DNA of 64,000 bases. Source: Archangium violaceum. GTDB lineage: Bacteria > Myxococcota > Myxococcia > Myxococcales > Myxococcaceae. Positions 7,192-16,027 of the stretch are shown piece by piece. Position 1 is the stretch's first letter, and each line of letters opens with the position of its first letter. Where the stretch lies: NCBI RefSeq assembly GCF_016859125.1, contig NZ_CP069338.1, positions 12,031,501 to 12,095,500 of the forward strand, read 5' to 3'. A program made the translations under genes and the position numbers. The notes under the pieces were generated by a model that saw nothing but the letters and a program-made list of their open reading frames with translations, made no database searches and was not told where the DNA came from.

Positions 7192-9057
7192 ATGATCCCC
7201 GAGCACAAAATCCAGGAAGTCCTCGAGCGGGTGGACCTGGTGGGGCTCGTCTCGCGCTACGTGGAGCTCAAGAAGGCCGGGCGCGAATTCAAGGGCCGCT
7301 GCCCGTTCCACCAGGAGAAGACCCCCTCCTTCTACGTCGTCCCCGAGAAGCGCTTCTATTTCTGCCATGGGTGCCGGGCCAGCGGCGACGCCGTGTCCTT
7401 CGTCCAGCGCTACCTGGGAAAGACGTTCCTCGACGCGGTGCGCGATCTGGCCCGTGAGGTGGGGGTGGACCTGGAGGCGGCGCAGGATCCAGCCGCCCGG
7501 GAGCGGCAGCAGCTCAAGGACGTGACCGACCTGGCGGCCGAGCACTTCCGCGCCCTGCTGTGGGAGGAGGAGGGACGCCGCGCCCGCGCCTACCTGGAGA
7601 GCCGCGGCATCTCCGAGGAGACCGCCCGGAGCTTCGGCCTGGGCTGGGCCCCGGCCGCGTGGACCTCGTTGGCGGACAAGCTGGGCAAGGCGGGGATGAT
7701 CGAATGGGGCCTCAACGCGGGCCTCATCTCCAAGCGCCAGAAGGGCGACGGCTACTTCGACTTCTTCCGCAGCCGCCTCATCATCCCCATCCGCGCCCCC
7801 GAGGGCCGCCCCATCGCCTTCGGCGGCCGACTGGTGGACGCGGAGGAAGGCCCCAAGTACCTCAACTCCCGCGAGTCCCGGCTTTACAACAAGAGTGAAA
7901 CGCTCTTCGGCATGGACCAGGCGCGCGATGAGATCCGCCGCCGCAAGGCCGCCGTGCTCGTGGAGGGCTATTTCGACTGCATCGCCCTGCACCAGGAGGG
8001 GGTGAAGCACACGGTGGCGCTGTGCTCCACCGCCCTCACCCCGGGCCACCTCAAGGTGCTCGGCCGCGCCGAGGCCCGTGAGCTCTTCCTGCTGCTGGAC
8101 GGAGATCAGGCGGGTCTGGCCGCCGTGGAGCGCCTGGCCGGCCCCCTGCTCGCCGCGGGAGCGGCCGCCAAGGTGGCCCTGCTGCCCCAGGGCGACGACC
8201 CCGACACCTTCATCCGCCGCGAGGGCAGCGCGGGCCTGGAGCGGCTGCTCACCGAGGCCCGGCCCCTCACCAATCACGTCTTCCTCACCCTCCTCCCCCA
8301 GGGGAAGGAGGCCAGCTTCGAGGAGAAGATGGCCGCCCTGGAGCGGCTCAAGCCCGTGTCGGCGCAGCTCCCGGTGGGGCTGGTGCGCTCGGCCTTCTTC
8401 TCCGCGCTGAGCATCTGGTGCGGCCTGCCCGCGGCCGAGCTGGAGGCCTCGCTGCGCAGCAAGGCGCCCCCGCCGGTGAAGCCCGTGCCCAAGCCGGGAC
8501 AGATTCCCGCCCAGGGCCAGGGCCGTCCCGGTCAGCCGCCCGCCCGGGGCTCCGCCTCCCAGGGTGCCCCCGCGCCCCGCCAGGTCCCCGTGAAGCCCCC
8601 GGACGCACTGGAGGCCCTGTACGTGGCCGCCGCCCTGCGCGAGCCCCGGCTGGTGGCCCGGGATGCCTTCCGCGTCTGCGACGAGCTGTCCCACCCCGGC
8701 CTGCGCCTGGCCCTCGCCCACGCCACCGCCGGCCACGGCACCGAGGACGCCCTCTTCGAGGCCCACGACACCGTCAAACGCGCCCTGGAGGGCGCCTGGC
8801 GCCAGCTGCCCGAGGGCGGCTCCGCGCTCGAACACACCTTCCTCCTCGTCTGCCGCAACCTCATCCTCCGCCGCATCCGCGAGCAGCTCTCCTACATCGA
8901 GCGCGCCACCCGTCAGACGGCCGGCGCACATGACCTCTCCGAGGAGACCCGACGCCTGCTTGCCCAGCGCATCGAACTGCTCGCCCTGAAGAAACGCGTG
9001 GAGGAGGAAATCCGCCCGCCTCCCCCGGGAACAAAGGCACCAATGCAACCGGTTTGA
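7192..9057 (+). CDS. dnaG: DNA primase
   Basis: 621 residues. Synthesises RNA primers at the replication fork. Order: CHC2 zinc ribbon with Cys37-His40-Cys58-Cys61; DnaG catalytic core; Toprim with the catalytic Glu at ~258 (VEGYFD) and DGD at 303-305; a Pro/Gly/Gln-rich linker (~425-465); and a helical C-terminal domain that should contact DnaB helicase. The ATG at 7192 starts the conserved MIPEHKIQEVL segment, after GGAGG; an upstream frame (from 7087) adds a non-conserved leader. rpoD follows 89 bases later. Confidence 0.96.
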   Translation: MIPEHKIQEVLERVDLVGLVSRYVELKKAGREFKGRCPFHQEKTPSFYVVPEKRFYFCHGCRASGDAVSFVQRYLGKTFLDAVRDLAREVGVDLEAAQDPAARERQQLKDVTDLAAEHFRALLWEEEGRRARAYLESRGISEETARSFGLGWAPAAWTSLADKLGKAGMIEWGLNAGLISKRQKGDGYFDFFRSRLIIPIRAPEGRPIAFGGRLVDAEEGPKYLNSRESRLYNKSETLFGMDQARDEIRRRKAAVLVEGYFDCIALHQEGVKHTVALCSTALTPGHLKVLGRAEARELFLLLDGDQAGLAAVERLAGPLLAAGAAAKVALLPQGDDPDTFIRREGSAGLERLLTEARPLTNHVFLTLLPQGKEASFEEKMAALERLKPVSAQLPVGLVRSAFFSALSIWCGLPAAELEASLRSKAPPPVKPVPKPGQIPAQGQGRPGQPPARGSASQGAPAPRQVPVKPPDALEALYVAAALREPRLVARDAFRVCDELSHPGLRLALAHATAGHGTEDALFEAHDTVKRALEGAWRQLPEGGSALEHTFLLVCRNLILRRIREQLSYIERATRQTAGAHDLSEETRRLLAQRIELLALKKRVEEEIRPPPPGTKAPMQPV

Positions 9058-9146
9058 GTTCGCGTTTGTAAGAATCCTCTACTTTGCGATAGATCGGCCG
9101 GCTCGCTCCAGGCCAAGCCCCTGTTTTTCTAAGGAGAAGTACCCGA

Positions 9147-11318
<2,172 letters not shown>

Positions 11319-11322
11319 CCCT

Positions 11323-11356
11323 CCCTCTCCCCCTGGGAGAGGGTCGGGGTGAGGGT
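11323..11356 (+). repeat. Dispersed palindromic repeat, copy 1
   Basis: Inverted repeat CCCTCTCCC-CCT-GGGAGAGGG (11323-11343) followed by GGGGTGAGGGT, starting 4 bases after the rpoD stop. The same module occurs at 47504-47537, 49364-49397 (opposite orientation) and 58092-58127. It can fold as a hairpin in the 3' untranslated RNA. Confidence 0.8.
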
Positions 11357-11405
11357 ATCCGCCCCACCAGGTCGCTCCGTGAGTCAGCCCGGATGAAGTA
11401 GGAAG

Positions 11406-11440
11406 AAGCCCCCGTTCCCACCGAGGACCGGGGGCTTTTT
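11406..11440 (+). terminator. Intrinsic terminator of the rpsU-rpoD operon
   Basis: The stem AAGCCCCCG (11406-11414) pairs with CGGGGGCTT across a ~14-base loop and runs into TTTTT at 11436-11440. It is well placed 88 bases after rpoD and before the alkyltransferase-like gene. Confidence 0.85.
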
Positions 11441-11462
11441 CGTGAGCGGAAGGGGAGGCCTC

Positions 11463-12020
11463 ATGCCGGCGAAGCGGAAGACCGCGAGCAGGACGGAGAA
11501 GAAACCAGAGCGGAAGAAGCCGACGGGCCCGGCCAGACCCCTCCCCTTCCCCGAGGCCGTGCGCCGGGCGGTGCGAGCCATTCCGCGGGGGGAGGTGCGC
11601 TCGTACGCGCAGGTGGCGCTCTACGCGGGGCGGCCGGGGGCGGCGCGCGGCGTGGGGCGGGAGTTGAAGACGATGGAGAACGTGCCCTGGTGGCGCGTCA
11701 TCCGCGCGGACGGGACGTTGGCACCCGCGGTGGCGGTGGAGCAGGCCCGGCGGCTGAAGGCCGAGGGGGTGCGCCTGGACGGAGAGGGCCCCCCCCTGGC
11801 GCGTGCGGCGCTGAGCATCACTGCGGGCGCCCCCTTGCGCGCGCGCGGGGTGCGCGATACTTCCCCGGTCAGCACAGTGCCTCGGCGCCGTGCTGGCGTG
11901 GTTCGAGGGCCCTTAGCTCAGCGGTCAGAGCTGTCGGCTCATAACCGATTGGTCCCTGGTTCGAATCCAGGAGGGCCCACTCCCCGTAACCCCGCCCCGC
12001 GCCTCGGGATTTTCCGCTGA
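11463..12020 (+). CDS. Alkyltransferase-like (MGMT-fold) DNA-binding protein with tail reading through tRNA
   Basis: Residues ~28-110 match the DNA-binding domain of O6-alkylguanine alkyltransferases (PFPEAVRRAVRAIPRGEVRS, then GAARGVGREL). The acceptor motif PCHRV is replaced by PWWRV at 75-79, so it cannot take up the alkyl group. ATL proteins with Trp there bind alkylated DNA and recruit repair. The N-terminus is a Lys-rich tail; the ATG follows GGGGAGG. As read, the frame continues through the whole tRNA-Ile gene to 12020, giving 185 residues. A one-base contraction of the C8 tract at 11789-11796 would end it at 11814, about 117 codons, a more usual length. The true end is uncertain. Confidence 0.65.
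   Translation: MPAKRKTASRTEKKPERKKPTGPARPLPFPEAVRRAVRAIPRGEVRSYAQVALYAGRPGAARGVGRELKTMENVPWWRVIRADGTLAPAVAVEQARRLKAEGVRLDGEGPPLARAALSITAGAPLRARGVRDTSPVSTVPRRRAGVVRGPLAQRSELSAHNRLVPGSNPGGPTPRNPAPRLGIFR
11907..11979 (+). tRNA. ileX: tRNA-Ile2 (anticodon CAU)
   Basis: A complete cloverleaf: acceptor GGGCCCT/AGGGCCC, D-stem GCTC/GAGC, anticodon stem GTCGG/CCGAT with loop CTCATAA, T-stem CCTGG/CCAGG with loop TTCGAAT. The discriminator is A, and CCA is not encoded (CTC follows). The anticodon is CAU. The body closely resembles E. coli tRNA-Ile2 (CTTAGCTCAG, CTCATAA) more than elongator tRNA-Met, so lysidine modification by TilS and reading of AUA codons is expected. Its 3' part is the left copy of a 51-base direct repeat bounding the islet. 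Confidence 0.88.
11935..11985 (+). repeat. attL-like 51-bp direct repeat (left copy, inside tRNA-Ile2)
   Basis: Runs from the anticodon stem through the tRNA 3' end and six bases beyond (ending CTCCCC). An exact copy lies at 14246-14296, 2311 bases downstream in the same orientation. Anticodon-to-3'-end identity is the usual core for tyrosine integrases that target tRNA genes. Confidence 0.88.
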
Positions 12021-12344
12021 GGCGCGGGAGCGGAATCCCGCCCCCTCCGAGTTCCGCACCACCGGCGCACCATGCGGGCCGCCCACGGCCAGCGGGAGCA
12101 CCTCGGCAACCGGCGCCTCGGCTGGCTGGAAGCTGAGCTGCTCCAGGCCCGCGCGCATGTCGTCAACGTCGAGGTGGCCGTAGACCCCTGCCGTGATGGT
12201 GGGCGAGGAGTGCCTCACGCGACGGGCCGGGATGCGGATGGAACGTCCGACCCACACCCGCTCCAGTTCCCCGCACTTCAGGAGCGCGTAGACCGTGGCC
12301 CGGCAGACGGCCAGCTCTTCCGCCACCTCGCACATCGTGAACAT
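11986..12344 (-). pseudogene. Collapsed excisionase-integrase relic
   Basis: One frame joins two unlike pieces. From 12344 down to about 12216 it reads an excisionase/MerR-like helix-turn-helix (MFTMCEVAEELAVCRATVYA, then VGRSIRIPARRV). It then passes without a break into the C-terminal tip of a tyrosine recombinase (RHSSPTITAGVYGHLD), including the catalytic Tyr encoded at 12180-12182. The whole catalytic domain with its Arg/His residues is missing, as expected from an internal deletion that fused xis to the end of int. The frame then runs on antisense through the tRNA, with no biological meaning there. It lies beside the left repeat, the normal place for int. Confidence 0.72.
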
Positions 12345-12544
12345 CGGCGGGCCCACCGGCCGCACCACGGCACGCATCACTCCGGGCACGAGCACGGTGC
12401 TGACGCACGTCCAGCGGCGCTCGCACCGCATGCTGCTCAACACACTCCAAGCGCGCAGACCGATCGCCCCGGCCGCCCACGTCAGACACGCCCTGTAGAT
12501 TCCTGTCCCGTGCTCCCAACCTATCAAGGCGTGTGGAGAAGCCT

Positions 12545-13855
12545 ATGCGTCATACGTGGAGTGGACTCGGGCTGCTCTTGGTGTTGCCCTGGCTGACGAA
12601 CTGTGTGACCCGGCCCGAGATTCGCCTCGACACGGGTCAGGGTCCGCCCATCGTCTACACCCCACCAGCCGCCGAGCCCCCACCGGTGGAGATCCGCCAG
12701 GAGGAATTTGCTGAAGCCCTGACGGCTCTCGTGGTGCACATGCCTCTGACCCTCGCTCCACCACCGCAGCGGCAGGGCCGGGTGGTGCTCGCCTCCTGGG
12801 GAGGGTCGCAGGACAAGGCCCAACACATGCTCCTGAGCCAGTGCGCGCCCTCGGAGACTCCAGACGGCTGCCTCCTGCTACCGAAGAACGCGCCACCTCC
12901 AGAAACGCTGGCACGCCTGCGGCTGGCACTCTCGTACGCCATGGATTCCGTGTGGGAGGGGGCTACAGTGCCCATCAGCGAGTTCCTGGATCCACTCGCC
13001 TTCAAAGTGATGGTCTACACGGCCCTGAGCACATACCTCGTGACGCTCCTGCTCCCTGATCCTTTGACGAAGGGGCTCGCGGCTGTGCTCACGATCTGGC
13101 TGGTGGCATACCTGGGCATGGGCCCGGTATGGGCCATGATGAAAGCCGGGTGGCAGTTGCTGGAGGATTCCCAGCGTGCGACCACCACCGAGGAGTTGGG
13201 GCAGGCAGGCCGCCGCTATGGTCGGGTTCTGGGGGACAACGGCATGCGAGTGCTCCTCCTGCTGGCGACGGCAGCCATCGCGGGCCAGACGAGCTTCCTG
13301 ACCAAAGGGCCCAAGTTGCCCGGCTTCCCTCAAGCGGCGGCGGCCTCCACGGCACGCATGGGGGTGAGGCTGGAGGCGGCCGGGCAGGTGGGGACCGTGG
13401 CGCTGGGGACCCAGGAACTGGTGGTGGGGCTGGCGCCTACCGCCGTAGCCACCATGGCCATGGGGCCGGGCGGCGGAGCACCCCCCTCGAAGCAGGGTAG
13501 CCTGACAGGGCTGCCCACGAATGAGACGGGAACAACCCGGGTTGGCCGGTGGATGTCTGAGGCCGAGTACAAGGCGATGCTGGAGAGCGGGCACGTGCAG
13601 GCTCCGCTCAACGGCGCCGGTGCCACCCACGTGACGGTTCCGCCCAATGCTTCTGCGTTCAGGCCTCCGCCACAGAGCACCCACTTTGTGGAGTTTGATG
13701 TTCCCACAAGTCAGCTTCGTATCCATGACCCCGTGAATGGGTGGGGACGGGTGTTTGGACCTGGCTCACTCGAGGCACGGGCTGCTGCGGCCAAGGGATT
13801 CGCAGTCCCCACACAGATGCCGCCTGCAACAAACATTCGAGTCACTGTTCCATGA
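12545..13855 (+). CDS. SitA-like lipoprotein toxin with C-terminal Tre-Tu/ART-like domain
   Basis: 436 residues. A signal peptide ends in LPWLTNC with Cys20 as the likely lipid anchor (Asn at -1 is unusual). Residues ~21-150 are a Pro-rich extracytoplasmic region. Two hydrophobic segments lie at ~152-200 and a third at ~233-247, in the arrangement I associate with SitA5-type swarm-inhibition lipoproteins, which move between kin by TraAB outer-membrane exchange. Residues ~330-436 (RWMSEAEYKAMLESGHVQ, then HFVEFDVP, FGPGSLEARAAAAKG) resemble the Tre-Tu family of ADP-ribosyltransferase toxins acting on EF-Tu. Family assignments are from memory. The ATG follows GGAG; the GTG at 12533 is an alternative. 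The stop overlaps the immunity start (ATGA). Confidence 0.72.
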   Translation: MRHTWSGLGLLLVLPWLTNCVTRPEIRLDTGQGPPIVYTPPAAEPPPVEIRQEEFAEALTALVVHMPLTLAPPPQRQGRVVLASWGGSQDKAQHMLLSQCAPSETPDGCLLLPKNAPPPETLARLRLALSYAMDSVWEGATVPISEFLDPLAFKVMVYTALSTYLVTLLLPDPLTKGLAAVLTIWLVAYLGMGPVWAMMKAGWQLLEDSQRATTTEELGQAGRRYGRVLGDNGMRVLLLLATAAIAGQTSFLTKGPKLPGFPQAAAASTARMGVRLEAAGQVGTVALGTQELVVGLAPTAVATMAMGPGGGAPPSKQGSLTGLPTNETGTTRVGRWMSEAEYKAMLESGHVQAPLNGAGATHVTVPPNASAFRPPPQSTHFVEFDVPTSQLRIHDPVNGWGRVFGPGSLEARAAAAKGFAVPTQMPPATNIRVTVP

Positions 13856-14163
13856 GCAACGCTACCTGGTCATTCGCCGACTTTGTTCGATGGCTGCGCA
13901 CGAAGAGCGAGGCGCTCAAGAGGTCGGGCGCGACCGTTGAGTTCGATTTCCACGAGACTCCCAGGGCCTCGACCCGATTGAGAGTAGAGCATGGAAAGCG
14001 TCTGGGTGAATTGACCGTATGGGACGATGGAGCCGCCCACATGGCGGTCATGGATCTCCCATCGGGTGACTTCGTTTTTGAAAGAGATGGTGTGTCGCTC
14101 GCTGAAGTCCCACCTCCGAGCGAGCTGAGAGAGTTCTTCGAGCAACTGGAGGCGGGGGCGTAG
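13852..14163 (+). CDS. Putative cognate immunity protein (SitI-like)
   Basis: 103 residues, acidic, no signal peptide or membrane segment. Its ATG overlaps the toxin stop in ATGA, so it should be translated by coupling, which keeps immunity proportional to toxin; no separate ribosome-binding site is visible. Order, overlap and size are those of toxin-immunity pairs. The sequence (ATWSFADFVRWLRTKSEALK, then GELTVWDDGAAHMAVMDL) belongs to no family I can name with certainty. As the toxin domain should act in the cytoplasm, so should this protein. It is the last gene before the right repeat. Confidence 0.62.
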   Translation: MSNATWSFADFVRWLRTKSEALKRSGATVEFDFHETPRASTRLRVEHGKRLGELTVWDDGAAHMAVMDLPSGDFVFERDGVSLAEVPPPSELREFFEQLEAGA

Positions 14164-14245
14164 GGTTTCTTGAGGAACCCCAGTTCCTTCCGCAGGTTGC
14201 GAGCCGGTGACAGGGGCTGCGAGCCCCTGCCAACCCGCTCCCTCC

Positions 14246-14296
14246 CGGCTCATAACCGATTGGTCCCTGGTTCGAATCCAGGAGGGCCCACTCCCC
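14246..14296 (+). repeat. attR-like 51-bp direct repeat (right copy, tRNA 3' fragment)
   Basis: Exact copy of 11935-11985. The 5' half of the tRNA is absent here (the preceding bases do not form an acceptor or D-arm), so this is not a tRNA gene. It marks the right end of the islet, 20 bases before the cupin gene stop. Confidence 0.88.
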
Positions 14297-14316
14297 TTCC
14301 CCACGCGCTTCCGCTC

Positions 14317-14679
14317 TCAGGCCTTGGCCTGCTCGCGGCTCGTCTCGTCGCGCCCGTGCACGGCCGCCGGCGGGCTGGTGGCCTCCACCGCAGTGAAGGG
14401 CTCAAGGATCTTGTACGTATGGCTGGCGCCCCTCGGCACGAGCCACGAGTCTCCCGGGTTGAGCAGCAGCACCTGTCCCTCCAGGTGCAGCTCGGCGCGG
14501 CCCTTGATGACGTAGCCGACCGTCTCATAATCGCGCACGGTGGCGGGCAGTGGCTCGGCGGGCTGCTCGTTCTCCCACAGGCGCATGGAGACCCGGATGC
14601 CTCCGGCCAGGTACTTCTGCCCCATCTCTCCCCTGGGGGAGAACTGCGAGTCGACCTTCTTCACGCTGGTGTCGCCCAT
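14317..14679 (-). CDS. Small cupin-domain protein
   Basis: 120 residues forming a single cupin barrel: GYVIKGRAELHLEG (motif 1 region) and LLLNPGDSWLVPRGASHTYK (motif 2 region, with a His that may bind metal). The usual first-motif HxH is not seen, so catalysis is doubtful; sensing or small-molecule binding is possible. It ends close to the islet's right repeat and is not part of the element. Its start lies about 80 bases from the cold-shock gene terminator. Confidence 0.75.
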   Translation of the reverse strand: MGDTSVKKVDSQFSPRGEMGQKYLAGGIRVSMRLWENEQPAEPLPATVRDYETVGYVIKGRAELHLEGQVLLLNPGDSWLVPRGASHTYKILEPFTAVEATSPPAAVHGRDETSREQAKA

Positions 14680-14756
14680 CTCGTCTCCTTCGCGGACGCT
14701 GGCGTCGCGTTGTCTTTGCCGGACAAGGTAAGGAGGGAAGAACGGGGCGAACCCCG

Positions 14757-14798
14757 CAAAGGAAACGCCCGCTCCCCCCTCGAAGGGAAGAGCGGGCG
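14757..14798 (-). terminator. Terminator of the cold-shock gene
   Basis: On the minus strand, a 9-bp stem CGCCCGCTC/GAGCGGGCG (14790-14798 with 14766-14774), with an inner CCCTTCGAGGG, is followed by TTTCCTTTG. A second hairpin, CACGGCC-CGAA-GGCCGTG (14805-14822), sits just after the stop codon. Confidence 0.65.
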
Positions 14799-14833
14799 CG
14801 AAGGCACGGCCCGAAGGCCGTGGCTCGGAGTCC

Positions 14834-15040
14834 TTAGCTGGCGGGACGCACGTTCTGTGCCTGCAGGCCCTTGGGGCCGCGCGTCACTTCGTATTCCACC
14901 TTCTGGCCCTCGGCCAGGGAGCGGAAGCCATCCATGTTGATGGCGGAGTGGTGGCAGAAGACATCCTCGCCACCCGCGTCCGGCGCGATGAAGCCGAAGC
15001 CCTTCGCGTCGTTGAACCACTTCACGGTACCAGTTGCCAT
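14834..15040 (-). CDS. Cold-shock domain protein
   Basis: 68 residues, the standard CspA length. The RNA-binding motifs are present: [16 protein letters not shown] (RNP1 KGFGFI) and [10 protein letters not shown] (RNP2-like). The rest of the five-strand barrel follows, ending QAQNVRPAS. It binds single-stranded nucleic acid and acts as an RNA chaperone. About 230 bases separate it from the divergent envelope-stress genes, long enough for the extended 5' leader usual for csp mRNAs. Two hairpins follow the stop. Confidence 0.94.
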   Translation of the reverse strand: MATGTVKWFNDAKGFGFIAPDAGGEDVFCHHSAINMDGFRSLAEGQKVEYEVTRGPKGLQAQNVRPAS

Positions 15041-15274
15041 GTACATCCCTGCTTTCTGCGTTCTGCTTCTACGGACTGACGAACACCGCCCTGAACTCCA
15101 GGGCAGTTGGGAGAGGTAACGGTCCACATGCCTCCCCCATTCCTCACATTCCTCTGGGACCTTCACACTTCTTCATAAGTACTGGGCGCGCGCTTCACAC
15201 CCCCCCCGTACCTTCTGCACCAACCGATGGATGCCGGGCCCTGATCGCTCGGCCGCTCACGGAAGGAGCAGCAC

Positions 15275-15763
15275 ATGTTCGGATTCTTCTTCGGTACCGC
15301 CTGCCTGGCCGGCCTCATCTACACCCTGCGCCGGGGCCGCTGGCACCCCCGTCACGCAGGCCGCGGCCGTTGGAGCTGGCGCGGCCGGATGCGCGGGCTG
15401 TTCGAGCACCTGGACACCTCGCCCGGCCAGGAGAAGGTCATCGTCCAGGCCGCGGACGATCTCACCGAGGCCTTCGAGAAGCTGCGCGATGAGCTGAGCG
15501 CCACCCGCGCCGCCGTGGCCCGCTCGCTGCGCGGCGAGACGTTCGACTCCGCCGCCCTGAGCGAGCTGGATGCCCGGCACGAGGAGCTCGTGGCCAACCT
15601 GCGCCGGACGTTGCGCACCTCGCTGTCGAAGATCCACGAGGCGTTGGATCCCAGGCAGCGGCGCGAGCTGGCGGACATGCTCGAGTACCGATGGGGCTGG
15701 GGCTACGGCCCTCGCGGTCATGGCGGAGGCTGCGGGGGTTGGCGCGGCGCCCGGTCCTACTGA
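15275..15763 (+). CDS. Small membrane-anchored protein of the Spy/CpxP-like metal-sensor type
   Basis: 162 residues. An N-terminal hydrophobic segment (FGFFFGTACLAGLIYTLR) is followed by an Arg/His/Gly-rich stretch, then a long helical region (~50-135) with the LD..RRELADML ending typical of periplasmic heavy-metal sensor proteins (Spy/CpxP/ZraP-like). The tail is Gly/Trp/His-rich (GGGCGGW). It is first in a run with a His-rich mini-protein, an OmpR-type regulator and a histidine kinase, so it probably buffers or reports envelope metal or misfolding stress. The ATG follows GGAAGGAG. The family assignment is by pattern and moderate. Confidence 0.65.
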   Translation: MFGFFFGTACLAGLIYTLRRGRWHPRHAGRGRWSWRGRMRGLFEHLDTSPGQEKVIVQAADDLTEAFEKLRDELSATRAAVARSLRGETFDSAALSELDARHEELVANLRRTLRTSLSKIHEALDPRQRRELADMLEYRWGWGYGPRGHGGGCGGWRGARSY

Positions 15764-15799
15764 GCGGCCCCGAACACCGGACGAGGAAAGGAACCCACC

Positions 15800-16012
15800 A
15801 TGATCCGCCGCCGCGCGCTCATCTTCCTGTTGGCCCTGGGCACCGTCACCGGCTACGCCTCCGGCTTCGCGAGTCTCCACCGCTGGCGCCACCACGGCCC
15901 CGGCCACGCCTGCCGCCACGGGCAGCACCGGGACTCCCACTTCGACGACAGCACCGCGCCCTGGGCACGGCCAACGACCCAGGCCCGGGCGCCCACCCCG
16001 GAGCCGCGTTAG
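15800..16012 (+). CDS. Small His-rich exported protein
   Basis: 70 residues. A clear N-terminal hydrophobic helix (ALIFLLALGTVTGYASGF) acts as signal or anchor. The mature part is packed with His (HRWRHHGPGHACRHGQHRDS) and would suit binding of Ni, Zn, Cu or Co. I know no family for it. It sits 36 bases after the Spy/CpxP-like gene and 15 bases before the regulator gene, so it belongs to the same unit. Confidence 0.6.
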   Translation: MIRRRALIFLLALGTVTGYASGFASLHRWRHHGPGHACRHGQHRDSHFDDSTAPWARPTTQARAPTPEPR

Positions 16013-16027
16013 AGTCGGCGCCCTCCC

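Larger units (their letters stand above)
11935..14296 (+). mobile_element. tRNA-Ile2-integrated islet carrying a SitAI-like toxin/immunity cassette
   Basis: A 2.3-kb segment bounded by 51-base perfect direct repeats, the left in an intact tRNA gene and the right as an isolated 3' tRNA fragment. In order it holds an excisionase/integrase relic (minus), a lipoprotein toxin gene and its overlapping immunity gene (plus). The arrangement is that of an element that entered the tRNA by site-specific recombination and later lost most of its integrase. SitA/SitI cassettes of myxobacteria are known to lie in prophage-like elements. Mobility today would need an integrase supplied elsewhere. Confidence 0.8.

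Noticed and set aside
9066..9094. Promoter between dnaG and rpoD (TTGTAA, 17 bases, ATAGAT)
   Set aside because: Both hexamers are weak matches; read-through from upstream is enough to explain expression, so I did not call it.
11925..12018. Protein-coding reading across the tRNA on the minus strand (ends ...SWIRTRDQSVMS)
   Set aside because: It is a known kind of artefact from translating a tRNA gene antisense; the real tRNA structure is complete. The same string appears at 13870-14304 because the repeat is copied.
14246..14296. Second tRNA-Ile gene
   Set aside because: Only the 3' part is present, with no acceptor 5' strand or D-arm; it is the right repeat of the islet.
14621..14640. Hairpin CTCTCCCCTGGGGGAGA as another copy of the dispersed repeat
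   Set aside because: It lies inside the cupin coding sequence, lacks the flanking GGGTGAGGG box and is explained by codons.
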